From: Hetaerina americana
Lineage: Eukaryota; Arthropoda; Insecta; Odonata; Calopterygidae
DNA: 64,000 nucleotides
NCBI GenBank assembly: GCA_022747635.1
Contig: JAKTNV010000644.1
Coordinates: forward strand, 24,394 to 88,393
Direction: 5' to 3'
Below are positions 26,531-39,974 of this stretch, in pieces (the first letter of the stretch is position 1; every line of letters starts with the position of its first letter). The position numbers and the translations under genes were made by a program. The notes beneath the pieces are model-generated. The model made no database searches and was not told the origin of the DNA. It worked only from the letters and a program-made list of their open reading frames with translations.

Positions 26531-27400
26531 TTGTTTGATTTGTGTCGAGTGAGATTTTCACCTAGAACCCAAAGGGGGGGGTATTGGCACTTTTCATGGA
26601 AAAATGTGAAAAATTAAATTTTCTAAAAATGAAATAAATGCCTTCTAAACACCTCAAACATTCACTCTAAAACAGAAGATTGTTTTTTTTCGCAATATTT
26701 TTAGAAATTTGGGCTCTTTTAGTAACATTAACTCTTGCGCTTAAGCATCTTTTATGATCATTTATTGTCTTTTAGGATACATTCTGGGTTTTATTTTGTT
26801 TATTTGATGAAAATGAACAACAATACACACCATGGAAACATTTTTGATTGATATGTGTCGAGTGAGATTTTCACCTAGAACCCAAAGGGGGGGTATTGGC
26901 ACTTTTCATGGAAAAATGTAAAAAAAAAAAATTTTCTAAAAATGAAATAAATGCCTTCTAAACACCTCAAACATTCACTGTAAAACAGTAAATTGTTGTT
27001 TTTCACAATATTTTTAGATATTTGGGCTCTTTTAGTAACATTAACACCTGGGCTGAAGCATCTTTTATGATCATTTATTGTCTTTCAGGATTCATTCTGG
27101 GTTTTATTTTGTTTATTTGATGAAAATGAACAACAATACACACCTTGGATACATTTTTGTTTGATTTGTATTGAGTGAGATTTTCACCTAGAACCCAAAG
27201 CGGGGGGTATCGGCACTTTTCATGGAAAAATGTAAAAAATTAAATTTTCTAAAAATGAAATAAATGCCTTCTTAACACCTCAAACATTCACTCTAAAACA
27301 GAAGATTGTTGTTTTTCGCAATATTTTTAGAAATTTGGGCTCTTTTAGTAACATTAACACTTGCGCTGAAGCATCTTTTATGCTCATTTCTTGTCTTTCA
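26531..27400. repeat. Module X, first copy
   Basis: About three monomers are repeated at 34670-35525 with an offset of 8129 bp. Markers are ACTCTTGCGCTTAAGC at 26731 and 34860, CTTTTAGGATAC, a run of 11 A before ATTTTC, CACTGTAAAACAGTAAAT, and CCCAAAGCGGGGGGTATCGG near 27194 and 35324. The same monomer types occur less exactly in block 2 (about 8250-9400), so X probably derives from block 2. Confidence 0.8.
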
Positions 27401-27409
27401 GGATACATT

Positions 27410-30400
27410 CTGGGTTTTATTTTGTTTATTTGATGAAAATGAACAACAATACACACCATGGAAACATTTTTGATTAATATGTGTCGAGTGAGATTTTCAC
27501 TTAGAACCCAAAGGGGGGGGTATTGGCACTTTTCATGGAAATATGTGAAAAATTAAATTTTTTAAAAATGAAATAAATGCCTTCTAAACAACTCAAACAT
27601 TCACTCTAAAACAGAAGATTGTTGTTTTTCGCAATATTTTTAGAAATTTGGGCTCTTTTAGTAACATTAACACCCGGGCTGAAGCATCTTTTATGATCAT
27701 TTATTGTCTTTCAGGATACATTCTGGGTTTTATTTTGTTTATTTGATGAAAATGAACACCAATACACACCTTGGATACATTTTTGTTTGATTTGTGTCAA
27801 GTGAGATTTTCACCTAGAACCCAAAGGGGTGGTATTGGCACTTTTCATGGAAAAATGTGAAAAATTAAATTTTCTAAAAATGAAATAAATGCCTTCTAAA
27901 CACCTCAAACATTCACTCTAAAACAGAAGATTGTTGTTTTTCGCAATATTTTTAGAAATTTGGGCTCTTTTAGTAACATTAACACTTGCGCTGTAGCATC
28001 TTTTATGCTCATTTCTTGTCTTTCAGGATTAATTCTGGGTTTTATTTTGTTTATTTGATGAAAATGAACAACAATACACACCATGGAAACATTTTTGTTT
28101 CATTTGTGTCGAGTGAGATTTTCACCTAGAACCCAAAGGGGGGGGTATTGGCAATTTTCATGGAAAAATGTGAAAAATTAAATTTTCTAAAAATGAAATA
28201 AATGCCTTCTAAAAACCTCAAACATTCACTCTTAAACAGAAGATTGTTGTTTCTCGCAATATTTTTAGAAATTTGGGCTCTCTTAGTAACATTAACACCT
28301 GGGCTGAAGCATCTTTTATGATCATTTATTGTCTTTCAGGATTCATTCTGGGTTTTATTTTGTTAATTTGATGAAAAAGAACAACAATACACACCTTGGA
28401 TACATTTTTGTTTGATTTGTGTCGAGTGAGATTTTCACCTAGAACACAAAGGGGGGGGGGTATTGGCACTTTTCATGGAAAAATGTGAAAAATTAAATTT
28501 TCTAAAAATGAAATAAATGCCTTCTAAACACCTCAAACATTCACTCTAAAACAGAAGATTGTTTTTTTTCGCAATATTTTTAGAAATTTTAGCTCTTTTA
28601 GTAACATTAACACTTGCGCTGAAGCATCTTTTATGATCATTTATTGTCTTTCAGGATACATTCTGGGTTTTATTTTGTTTATTTGATGAAACTGAACAAC
28701 AATACACACCATGGAAACATTTTTGATTGATATGTGTCGAGTGAGATTTTCACCTAGAACCCAAAGGGGGGGTATTGGTACTTTTCATGGAAAAATGTGA
28801 AAAATTAAATTTTCTAAAAATGAAATAAATGCCTTCTAAACACCTCAAACATTCACTCTTAAACAGAAGATTGTTTTTTTTCGCAATATTTTTAGAAATT
28901 TGGGCTCTTTTAGTAACATTAACACCCGGGCTGAAGCATCTTTTATGATCATTTATTGTCTTTCAGGATACATTCTGGGTTTTATTTTGTTTATTTGATG
29001 AAAATGAACAACAATACACACCATGGAAACATTTTTGTTTGATTTGTGTCAAGTGAGATTTTCACCTAGAACCCAAAGGGGGGGTATTGGCACTTTTCAT
29101 GGAAAAATGTGAAAAATTAAATTTTCTAAAAATGAAATAAATGCCTTATAAACACCTCAAACATTCACTCTAAAACATAAGATTGTTGTTTTTCGCAATA
29201 TTTTTAGAAATTTGGGCTCTTTTAGTAACATTAACACTTGCGCTATAGCATCTTTTATGCTCATTTCTTGTCTTTCAGGATTAATTCTGGGTTTTATTTT
29301 GTTTATTTGATGAAAATGAACAACAATACACACCATGGAAACATTTTTGTTTGATTTGTGTCAAGTGAGATTTTCACCTAGAACCCAAAGGGGGGGTATT
29401 GGCACTTTTCATGGAAAAATGTGAAAAATTAAATTTTTTAAAAATGAAATAAATGCCTTCTAAACAACTCAAACATTCACTCTAAAACAGAAGATTGTTG
29501 TTTTTCGCAATATTTTTAGAAATTTTGGCTCTTTTAGTAACATTAACACTTGCGCTGTAGCATCTTTTATGCTCATTTCTTGTCTTTCAGGATTAATTCT
29601 GGGTTTTATTTTGTTTATTTGATGAAAATGAACAACAATACACACCATGGAAACATTTTTGTTTCATTTGTGTCGAGTGAGATTTTCACCTAGAACCCAA
29701 AGGGGGGGGTATTGGCAATTTTCATGGAAAAATGTGAAAAATTAAATTTTCTAAAAATGAAATAAATGCCTTCTAAAAACCTCAAACATTCACTCTTAAA
29801 CAGAAGATTGTTGTTTCTCGCAATATTTTTAGAAATTTGGGCTCTCTTAGTAACATTAACACCTGGGCTGAAGCATCTTTTATGATCATTTATTGTCTTT
29901 CAGGATTCATTCTGGGTTTTATTTTGTTAATTTGATGAAAAAGAACAACAATACACACCTTGGATACATTTTTGTTTGATTTGTGTCGAGTGAGATTTTC
30001 ACCTAGAACACAAAGGGGGGGGGGTATTGGCACTTTTCATGGAAAAATGTGAAAAATTAAATTTTCTAAAAATGAAATAAATGCCTTCTAAACACCTCAA
30101 ACATTCACTCTAAAACAGAAGATTGTTTTTTTTCGCAATATTTTTAGAAATTTTAGCTCTTTTAGTAACATTAACACTTGCGCTGAAGCATCTTTTATGA
30201 TCATTTATTGTCTTTCAGGATACATTCTGGGTTTTATTTTGTTTATTTGATGAAAATGAACAACAATACACACCATGGAAACATTTTTGTTTGATTTGTG
30301 TCGAGTGAGATTTTCACCTAGAACCCAAAGGGGGGGTATTGGCACTTTTCATGGAAAAATGTGAAAAATTAAATTTTCTAAAAATGAAATAAATGCCTTA

Positions 30401-30880
30401 TAAACACCTCAAACATTCACTCTAAAACATAAGATTGTTGTTTTTCGCAATATTTTTAGAAATTTGGGCTCTTTTAGTAACATTAACACTTGCGCTATAG
30501 CATCTTTTATGCTCATTTCTTGTCTTTCAGGATTAATTCTGGGTTTTATTTTGTTTATTTGATGAAAATGAACAACAATACACACCATGGAAACATTTTT
30601 GATTAATATGTGTCGAGTGAGATTTTCACTTAGAACCCAAAGGGGGGGGTATTGGCACTTTTCATGGAAATATGTGAAAAATTAAATTTTTTAAAAATGA
30701 AATAAATGCCTTCTAAACAACTCAAACATTCACTCTAAAACAGAAGATTGTTGTTTTTCGCAATATTTTTAGAAATTTGGGCTCTTTTAGTAACATTAAC
30801 ACCCGGGCTGAAGCATCTTTTATGATCATTTATTGTCTTTCAGGATACATTCTGGGTTTTATTTTGTTTATTTGATGAAA
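27410..30880. repeat. Module A, first occurrence (6-mer HOR, degenerate)
   Basis: This carries the six monomer types m1-m6 defined by the clean copies at 36222-41849. The order here is m5, m6, m1, m2, m3, m4, then a hybrid that starts as m4 and continues as m5 then m6 (from about 29330). It resumes with m1 and m2, a hybrid m3/m4 (from about 30270) and m5. The m1 marker CATTTGTGTC occurs at 28101 and 29665 (1564 bp, five units). Each shortened pass has lost one unit by fusion of two neighbours. Marker TTTTTGATTAATATG (m5) is at about 27467 and 30596. Confidence 0.8.
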
Positions 30881-31380
30881 ATGAACAACAATACACACCT
30901 TGGATACATTTTTGTTTGATTTGTTTCGAGTGAGATTTTCACCTAGAACCCAAAGGGGTATCGGAACTTTTCATGGAAAAATGTGAAAAATTAAATTTTT
31001 TAAAAATGAAATTAATGCCTTATAAACACCTCAAACATTCACTCTAAAACAGAAAATTATTGTTTTTCGCAATATTTTTAGAAATTTGGGCTCTTTTAGT
31101 AACATAAACACCTGGGCTGAAGCATCTTTTATGAACATTTATTGTCTTTCAGGATTCATTCTGGGTTTTATTTTGTTTATTTGATGAAAATGAACAACAA
31201 TACACACCTTGGATACATTTTTGTTTGATTTGTATTGAGTGAGATTTTCACCTAGAACCCAAAGAGGGGGGTATCGGCATTTTTAATGGAAAAATGTAAA
31301 AAATTAAATTTTCTAAAAATGAAATAAATGCCTTCTTATCACATCAAACATTCACTCTAAAACAGAAGATTGTTGTTTTT
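30850..31380. repeat. Module L, first copy
   Basis: The marker monomer has GATTTGTTTCGAG, AAAGGGGTATCGGAAC, TTAATGCCTTATAAAC, GAAAATTATTG, ACATAAACACC and TATGAACATTTATTG. It recurs at 42730-43262 (offset 11882), 58830-59110 and 62290-62550. The first and second copies are near-identical except for 31264-31350, where this copy has CCCAAAGAGGGGGGTATCGG-type sequence and CTTCTTATCACATC while the other has a B monomer N6-type stretch of equal length. Confidence 0.8.
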
Positions 31381-34300
31381 CGCATTATTTTTAGAAATTT
31401 GAGCTCTTTTAGTAACATTAACACTTTCGCTGAAGCAACTTTTATGCTCATTTCTTGTATTTCAAGGTTAATTCTGGGTTTTATTTTGTTTATTTGATGA
31501 AAATGAACAATAATGCACACCATGGAAACATTTTTGTTTGATTTGTGTCGAGTGAGATTTTCACCTAGAACCCAAAGGGGGGGGTATTGGCACTTTTCAT
31601 GGAAAAATGTGAATAATTAAATTTTTTTAAAATGAAATATATAACTTCTAAACACCTTAAACATTCACTCTAAAACAGAAGATTGTTTTTTTTCGCAATA
31701 TTTTTAGAAATTTGGGCTCTTTTAGTAACATTAACACCTGGGCTGAAGCATCTTTTATGATCATTTATTGTCTTTCAGGATTCATTCTGGGTTTTATTTT
31801 ATTTATTTGATGAAAATGAACAACAATACACACCTTGGATACATTTTTGTTTTATTTGTGTCGAGTGAGATTTTCACCTAGAACCCAAAGGGGTGGTATT
31901 GGCACTTTTCATGGAAAAATGTGAAAAATTAAATTTTCTAAAAATGAAATAAATGCCTTATAAACACCTCAAATATTCACTCTAAAACAGAAGATTGTTG
32001 TTTTTCGCTAAATTTTAAGAATTTTGGGCTCTCTTAGTAACATTAACACTTGCGCTGAAGCATCTTTTCTGCTCATTTCTTGTCTTTCGGGATTAATTCT
32101 GGGTTTTATTTTGTTTATTTGATGAAAATGAACAACAATACACACCATGGAAACATTTTTGTTTGATTTGTGTCGAGTGAGATTTTCACCTAGAACCCAG
32201 CGGGGGGGAATGGGCACTTTTCATGGAAAAATGTGAAAAATTAAATTTTCTAAAAATGAAATAAATGCCTTCTAAACACCTCAAACATTCACTCTAAAAC
32301 AGAAATTGTTGTTTTTCGCAATATTTTTAGAAATTTGGGCTCTTTTAGTAACATTGACACCTGGGCTGAAGCATCTTTTATGATCATTTATTGTCTTTCA
32401 GGATACATTCTGGGTTTTATTTTGTTTATTTGATGAAAATGAACAATAATACACACCATGGAAACATTTTTGTTTGATTTGTGTCGAGAGAGATTTTCAC
32501 CTAGAACCCAAAGGGGGGGGGTATTGGCACTTTTCATGGAAAAATGTGAAAAATTAAATTTTCTAAAAATGAAATAAATGCTTTCTAAACACCTCAAACA
32601 TTCACTCTAAAACAGAAAATTGTTGTTTTTCGCAATATTTTTAGAATTTTGGGCTCTTTTAGTAACATTAACACCTGGGCTGAAGCATCTTTTATGATCA
32701 TTTATTGTCTTTCAGGATTCATTCTGGGTTTTATTTTATTTATTTGATGAAAATGAACAACAATACACACCTTGGATACATTTTTGTTTGATTTGTGTCG
32801 AGTGAGATTTTCACCTAGAACCCAAAGGGGGGGGTATTGCCACTTTTCATGAAAAAATGTGATCAATTAAATTTTTTTAAAATGAAATATATGCCTTCTA
32901 AACACCTTAAACATTCACTCTAAAACAGAAGATTGTTTTTTTTCGCAATATTTTTAGAAATTTGGTCTCTTTTAGTAACATTAACACTTGCGCTGAAGCA
33001 ACTTTTATGCTCATTTCTTGTCTTTCAGGATTAATTCTGGGTTTTATTTTGTTTATTTGATGAAAATGAACAACAATACACACCATGGAAACATTTTTGT
33101 TTGATTTGTGTCAAGTGAGATTTTAACCTAGAACCCAAAGGGGGGGGTATTGGCACTTTTCATGGATAAATGTGAAAAATTAAATTTTCTAAAAATGAAA
33201 TAAATGTCTTATAAACACCTTAAACATTCACTCTAGAACAGAAGATTGCTGTTTTTCGCAAAATTTTTAGAAATTTGGGCTCTTTTAGTAACATTAACAC
33301 TTTCGCTGAAGCAACTTTTATGCTCATTTCTTGTATTTCAAGGTTAATTCTGGGTTTTATTTTGTTTATTTGATGAAAATGAACAATAATGCACACTATG
33401 GAAACATTTTTGTTTGATTTGTGTCGAGTGAGATTTTCACCTAGAACCCAAAGGGGGGGGTATTGGCACTTTTCATGGAAAAATGTGAATAATTAAATTT
33501 TTTTAAAATGAAATATATAACTTCTAAACACCTTAAACATTCACTCTAAAACAGAAGATTGTTTTTTTTCGCAATATTTTTAGAAATTTGGGCTCTTTTA
33601 GTAACATTAACACCTGGGCTGAAGCATCTTTTATGATCATTTATTGTCTTTCAGGATTCATTCTGGGTTTTATTTTATTTATTTGATGAAAATGAACAAC
33701 AATACACACCTTGGATACATTTTTGTTTTATTTGTGTCGAGTGAGATTTTCACCTAGAACCCAAAAGGGGGGGTATTGGCACTTTTCATGGAAAAATGTG
33801 AAAAATTAAATTTTCTAAAAATGAAATAAATGCCTTATAAACACCTCAAACATTCACTCTAAAACAGAAGATTGTTGTTTTTCGCAATATTTTTAGAATT
33901 TTGGGCTTACTTAGTAACATTAACACTTGCGCTGAAGCATCTTTTCCCCTCATTTCTTGTCTTTCGGGATTAATTCTGGGTTTTATTTTGTTTATTTGAT
34001 GAAAATGAACAACAATACACACCATGGAAACATTTTTGTTTGATTTGTGTCGAGTGACATTTTCACCTAGAACCCAGAGGGGGGGAATGGGCACTTTTCA
34101 TGGAAAAATGTGAAAAATTAAATTTTCTAAAAATGAAATAAATGCCTTCTAAACACCTCAAACATTCACTCTAAAACAGAAATTGTTGTTTTTCGCAATA
34201 TTTTTAGAAATTTGGGCTCTTTTAGTAACATTGACACCTGGGCTGAAGCATCTTTTATGATCATTTATTGTCTTTCAGGATACATTCTGGGTTTTATTTT

Positions 34301-34669
34301 GTTTATTTGATGAAAATTAACAATAATACACACCATGGAAACATTTTTGTTTGATTTGTGTCGAGAGAGATTTTCACCTAGAACCCAAAGTGGGGGGTAT
34401 TAGCACTTTTCATGGAAAAATGTGAAAAATTAAATTTTCTAAAAATGAAATAAATGCCTTATAAACACCTCAAACATTCACTCTAGAACAGAAGATTGTT
34501 GTTTTTCGCAAAATTTTTAGAAATTTGGGCTCTTTTAGTAACATTAACACTTTCGCTGAAGCAACTTTTATGCTCATTTCTTGTATTTCAAGGTTAATTC
34601 TGGGTTTTATTTTGTTTATTTGATGAAAATGAACAATAATGCACACTATGGAAACATTTTTGTTTGATT
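31381..34669. repeat. Module B, first occurrence (7-mer HOR, reduced)
   Basis: This carries B monomers N1-N7 as defined at 45903-48090. One pass runs from N1 at 32145 to the next N1 at 34022 (1877 bp) with order N1, N2, N3, N4, N6, N7, so N5 is missing. A second pass begins with N1 at 34022 and an N2 that changes into N5 after AAAGTGGGGGG near 34390. It then enters N6 at about 34646 before switching to module X. The part 31381-34380 is repeated at 43263-46260 with very few differences (offset 11881). Confidence 0.85.
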
Positions 34670-35525
34670 TGTGTCGAGTGAGATTTTCACCTAGAACCCA
34701 AAGGGGGGGGTATTGGCACTTTTCATGGAAAAATGTGAAAAATTAAATTTTCTAAAAATGAAATAAATGCCTTCTAAACACCTCAAACATTCACTCTAAA
34801 ACAGAAGATTGTTTTTTTTCGCAATATTTTTAGAAATTTGGGCTCTTTTAGTAACATTAACTCTTGCGCTTAAGCATCTTTTATGATCATTTATTGTCTT
34901 TTAGGATACATTCTGGGTTTTATTTTGTTTATTTGATGAAAATGAACAACAATACACACCATGGAAACATTTTTGATTGATATGTGTCGAGTGAGATTTT
35001 CACCTAGAACCCAAAGGGGGGGTATTGGCACTTTTCATGGAAAAATGTAAAAAAAAAAATTTTCTAAAAATGAAATAAATGCCTTCTAAACACCTCAAAC
35101 ATTCACTGTAAAACAGTAAATTTTTTTTTTTCACAATATTTTTAGATATTTGGGCTCTTTTAGTAACATTAACACCTGGGCTGAAGCATCTTTTATGATC
35201 ATTTATTGTCTTTCAGGATTCATTCTGGGTTTTATTTTGTTTATTTGATGAAAATGAACAACAATACACACCTTGGATACATTTTTGTTTGATTTGTATT
35301 GAGTGAGATTTTCACCTAGAACCCAAAGCGGGGGGTATCGGCACTTTTCATGGAAAAATGTAAAAAATTAAATTTTCTAAAAATGAAATAAATGCCTTCT
35401 TAACACCTCAAACATTCACTCTAAAACAGAAGATTGTTGTTTTTCGCAATATTTTTAGAAATTTGGGCTCTTTTAGTAACATTAACACTTGCGCTGAAGC
35501 ATCTTTTATGCTCATTTCTTGTCTT
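34670..35525. repeat. Module X, second copy
   Basis: This is the partner of 26531-27400 at 8129 bp. It begins within an N6-type monomer, where GTGAATAATT gives way to GTGAAAAATT, and ends near 35525 where TTTCAGGATTAATTC replaces the TTTCAGGATACATTC of the first copy. One difference is a T run (AAATTTTTTTTTTTTC) near 35119 where the first copy has AAATTGTTGTTTTTC. Confidence 0.8.
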
Positions 35526-36221
35526 TCAGGATTAATTCTGGGTTTTATTTTGTTTATTTGATGAAACTGAACAACAATACACACCTTGGATACATTTTTG
35601 TTTGATTTGTGTCGAGTGAGATTTTCACCTAGAACCAACGGGGCACTATTCGGGCACGGGGCAGTATTGGCACTTTTCATGGAAAAATGTGAAAAATTAA
35701 ATTTTTTAAAAATGAAATTAATGCCTTTTAAACTCCTCAAACATTCACTCTAAAACAGAAAATTATGGTTTTTCGCAATATTTTTAGAAATTTGGGCTCT
35801 TTTAGTAACATTAACACCTGGGCCGAAGCATCTTTTATGATCATTTATTGTCTTTCAGGATTCATTCTGGGTTTTATTTTGTTTATTTGATAAAAATGAA
35901 CAACAATACACACCTTGGATACATTTTTGTTTGATTTGTTTCGAGTGAGATTTTCACCTAGAACCCAAAGGGGTATCGGCACTTTTCATGGAAAAATGTG
36001 AAAAATTAAATTTTCTAAAAATGAAATAAATGCCTTCTAAACACCTCAAACATTCACTCTAAAACAGAAGATTGTCGTTTTTCGCAATATTTTTAGAAAT
36101 TTGGGCTCTTTTAGTAACATTAACACTTGCGCTGAAGCATCTTTTGTGCTCAATTCTTGTCTTTCAGGATTAATTCTGGGTTTTATTTTGTTTATTTGAT
36201 GAAAATGAACAACAATACACA
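35526..36221. repeat. Block 2-type monomers between X' and A'
   Basis: This contains the rare markers AGAACCAACGGGG, TTAATGCCTTTTAAAC, GAAAATTATGG, GGGCCGAAGC and TTTGATAAAAATG. All occur together only here and in block 2 (about 9980-10470 and 13720-14200). The corresponding place after the first X copy is occupied by m5 and m6 of module A instead. Confidence 0.75.
35639..35668. repeat. GC-rich insertion with a 12-bp direct repeat
   Basis: Related monomers (about 10040 and 13786) read CCAACGGGGGGTATTGG. This one has about 20 extra bases, containing CGGGGCACTATT at 35639 and CGGGGCAGTATT at 35657, an 11/12 match 18 bp apart. It is the most G+C-rich stretch I noticed in the window. It preserves the minus-strand frame, making the longest open frame here (35408-35740), but there is no sign that this is a gene. 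Confidence 0.75.
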
Positions 36222-38098
36222 CCATGGAAACATTTTTGTTTCATTTGTGTCGAGTGAGATTTTCACCTAGAACCCAAAGGGGGGGGTATTGGCAATTTTC
36301 ATGGAAAAATGTGAAAAATTAAATTTTCTAAAAATGAAATAAATGCCTTCTAAAAACCTCAAACATTCACTCTTAAACAGAAGATTGTTGTTTCTCGCAA
36401 TATTTTTAGAAATTTGGGCTCTTTTAGTAACATTAACACCTGGGCTGAAGCATCTTTTATGATCATTTATTGTCTTTCAGGATTCATTCTGGGTTTTATT
36501 TTGTTAATTTGATGAAAAAGAACAACAATACACACCTTGGATACATTTTTGTTTGATTTGTGTCGAGTGAGATTTTCACCTAGAACACAAAGGGGGGGGG
36601 GTATTGGCACTTTTCATGGAAAAATGTGAAAAATTAAATTTTCTAAAAATGAAATAAATGCCTTCTAAACACCTCAAACATTCACTCTAAAACAGAAGAT
36701 TGTTTTTTTTCGCAATATTTTTAGAAATTTTAGCTCTTTTAGTAACATTAACACTTGCGCTGAAGCATCTTTTATGATCATTTATTGTCTTTCTGGATAC
36801 ATTCTGGGTTTTATTTTGTTTATTTGATGAAACTGAACAACAATACACACCATGGAAACATTTTTGATTGATATGTGTCGAGTGAGATTTTCACCTAGAA
36901 CCCAAAGGGGGGGTATTGGTACTTTTCATGGAAAAATGTGAAAAATTAAATTTTCTAAAAATGAAATAAATGCCTTCTAAACACCTCAAACATTCACTCT
37001 TAAACAGAAGATTGTTTTTTTTCGCAATATTTTTAGAAATTTGGGCTCTTTTAGTAACATTAACACCCGGGCTGAAGCATCTTTTATGATCATTTATTGT
37101 CTTTCAGGATACATTCTGGGTTTTATTTTGTTTATTTGATGAAAATGAACAACAATACACACCATGGAAACATTTTTGTTTGATTTGTGTCAAGTGAGAT
37201 TTTCACCTAGAACCCAAAGGGGGGGTATTGGCACTTTTCATGGAAAAATGTGAAAAATTAAATTTTCTAAAAATGAAATAAATGCCTTATAAACACCTCA
37301 AACATTCACTCTAAAACATAAGATTGTTGTTTTTCGCAATATTTTTAGAAATTTGGGCTCTTTTAGTAACATTAACACTTGCGCTATAGCATCTTTTATG
37401 CTCATTTCTTGTCTTTCAGGATTAATTCTGGGTTTTATTTTGTTTATTTGATGAAAATGAACAACAATACACACCATGGAAACATTTTTGATTAATATGT
37501 GTCGAGTGAGATTTTCACTTAGAACCCAAAGGGGGGGGTATTGGCACTTTTCATGGAAATATGTGAAAAATTAAATTTTTTAAATATGAAATAAATGCCT
37601 TCTAAACAACTCAAACATTCACTCTAAAACAGAAGATTGTTGTTTTTCGCAATATTTTTAGAAATTTGGGCTCTTTTAGTAACATTAACACCCGGGCTGA
37701 AGCATCTTTTATGATCATTTATTGTCTTTCAGGATACATTCTGGGTTTTATTTTGTTTATTTGATGAAAATGAACACCAATACACACCTTGGATACATTT
37801 TTGTTTGATTTGTGTCAAGTGAGATTTTCACCTAGAACCCAAAGGGGGGGTATTGGCACTTTTCATGGAAAAATGTGAAAAATTAAATTTTCTAAAAATG
37901 AAATAAATGCCTTCTAAACACCTCAAACATTCACTCTAAAACAGAAGATTGTTGTTTTTCGCAATATTTTTAGAAATTTGGGCTCTTTTAGTAACATTAA
38001 CACTTGCGCTGTAGCATCTTTTATGCTCATTTCTTGTCTTTCAGGATTAATTCTGGGTTTTATTTTGTTTATTTGATGAAAATGAACAACAATACACA
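36222..38098. repeat. Module A HOR, clean copy 1 (6 monomers, 1877 bp)
   Basis: Monomers start at 36222 (m1), 36535 (m2), 36850 (m3), 37162 (m4), 37474 (m5) and 37787 (m6). Diagnostic features: m1 GTTTCATTTGTG, TTGGCAATTTTC, TTTCTCGCAAT and TTGTTAATTTG; m2 GAACACAAAGG, TTTTAGCTC and GAAACTGAAC; m3 TTGGTACTTTTC and CACCCGGGCTG; m4 GTGTCAAGTG, AAAACATAAG and CGCTATAGC; m5 GATTAATATG, ACTTAGAACCC, GGAAATATGTG and CAACTCAAAC; m6 GAACACCAATAC and CGCTGTAGC. The next two copies differ from it by only a handful of bases. Confidence 0.9.
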
Positions 38099-39974
38099 CC
38101 ATGGAAACATTTTTGTTTCATTTGTGTCGAGTGAGATTTTCACCTAGAACCCAAAGGGGGGGGTATTGGCAATTTTCATGGAAAAATGTGAAAAATTAAA
38201 TTTTCTAAAAATGAAATAAATGCCTTCTAAAAACCTCAAACATTCACTCTTTAACAGAAGATTGTTGTTTCTCGCAATATTTTTAGAAATTTGGGCTCTC
38301 TTAGTAACATTAACACCTGGGCTGAAGCATCTTTTATGATCATTTATTGTCTTTCAGGATTCATTCTGGGTTTTATTTTGTTAATTTGATGAAAAAGAAC
38401 AACAATACACACCTTGGATACATTTTTGTTTTATTTGTGTCGAGTGAGATTTTCACCTAGAACACAAAGGGGGGGGGTATTGGCACTTTTCATGGAAAAA
38501 TGTGAAAAATTAAATTTTCTAAAAATGAAATAAATGCCTTCTAAACACCTCAAACATTCACTCTAAAACAGAAGATTGTTTTTTTTCGCAATATTTTTAG
38601 AAATTTTAGCTCTTTTAGTAACATTAACACTTGCGCTGAAGCATCTTTTATGATCATTTATTGTCTTTCAGGATACATTCTGGGTTTTATTTTGTTTATT
38701 TGATGAAACTGAACAACAATACACACCATGGAAACATTTTTGATTGATATGTGTCGAGTGAGATTTTCACCTAGAACCCAAAGGGGGGGTATTGGTACTT
38801 TTCATGGAAAAATGTGAAAAATTAAATTTTCTAAAAATGAAATAAATGCCTTCTAAACACCTCAAACATTCACTCTTAAACAGAAGATTGTTTTTTTTCG
38901 CAATATTTTTAGAAATTTGGGCTCTTTTAGTAACATTAACACCCGGGCTGAAGCATCTTTTATGATCATTTATTGTCTTTCAGGATACATTCTGGGTTTT
39001 ATTTTGTTTATTTGATGAAAATGAACAACAATACACACCATGGAAACATTTTTGTTTGATTTGTGTCAAGTGAGATTTTCACCTAGAACCCAAAGGGGGG
39101 GTATTGGCACTTTTCATGGAAAAATGTGAAAAATTAAATTTTCTAAAAATGAAATAAATGCCTTATAAACACCTCAAACATTCACTCTAAAACATAAGAT
39201 TGTTGTTTTTCGCAATATTTTTAGAAATTTGGGCTCTTTTAGTAACATTAACACTTGCGCTATAGCATCTTTTATGCTCATTTCTTGTCTTTCAGGATTA
39301 ATTCTGGGTTTTATTTTGTTTATTTGATGAAAATGAACAACAATACACACCATGGAAACATTTTTGATTAATATGTGTCGAGTGAGATTTTCACTTAGAA
39401 CCCAAAGGGGGGGGTATTGGCACTTTTCATGGAAATATGTGAAAAATTAAATTTTTTAAATATGAAATAAATGCCTTCTAAACAACTCAAACATTCACTC
39501 TAAAACAGAAGATTGTTGTTTTTCGCAATATTTTTAGAAATTTGGGCTCTTTTAGTAACATTAACACCCGGGCTGAAGCATCTTTTATGATCATTTATTG
39601 TCTTTCAGGATACATTCTGGGTTTTATTTTGTTTATTTGATGAAAATGAACACCAATACACACCTTGGATACATTTTTGTTTGATTTGTGTCAAGTGAGA
39701 TTTTCACCTAGAACCCAAAGGGGGGGTATTGGCACTTTTCATGGAAAAATGTGAAAAATTAAATTTTCTAAAAATGAAATAAATGCCTTCTAAACACCTC
39801 AAACATTCACTCTAAAACAGAAGATTGTTGTTTTTCGCAATATTTTTAGAAATTTGGGCTCTTTTAGTAACATTAACACTTGCGCTGTAGCATCTTTTAT
39901 GCTCATTTCTTGTCTTTCAGGATTAATTCTGGGTTTTATTTTGTTTATTTGATGAAAATGAACAACAATACACA
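38099..39974. repeat. Module A HOR, clean copy 2 (6 monomers, 1876 bp)
   Basis: This has the same six monomers in the same order as copy 1. Differences noticed are CTCTCTTAG for CTCTTTTAG in m1, CACTCTTTAACAG for CACTCTTAAACAG, TTTTATTTGTG for TTTGATTTGTG in m2, and TTTCAGG for TTTCTGG in m2. Such high identity between copies, against the much larger differences between m1-m6, indicates recent tandem amplification. Confidence 0.9.

Noticed and set aside
35408..35740. Longest open frame in the window (110 codons, minus strand) as a gene
   Set aside because: It is the recurring repeat-derived frame lengthened by the 20-bp insertion at the G tract. It spans more than one monomer edge, has no recognisable domain, and its neighbours break the same frame.
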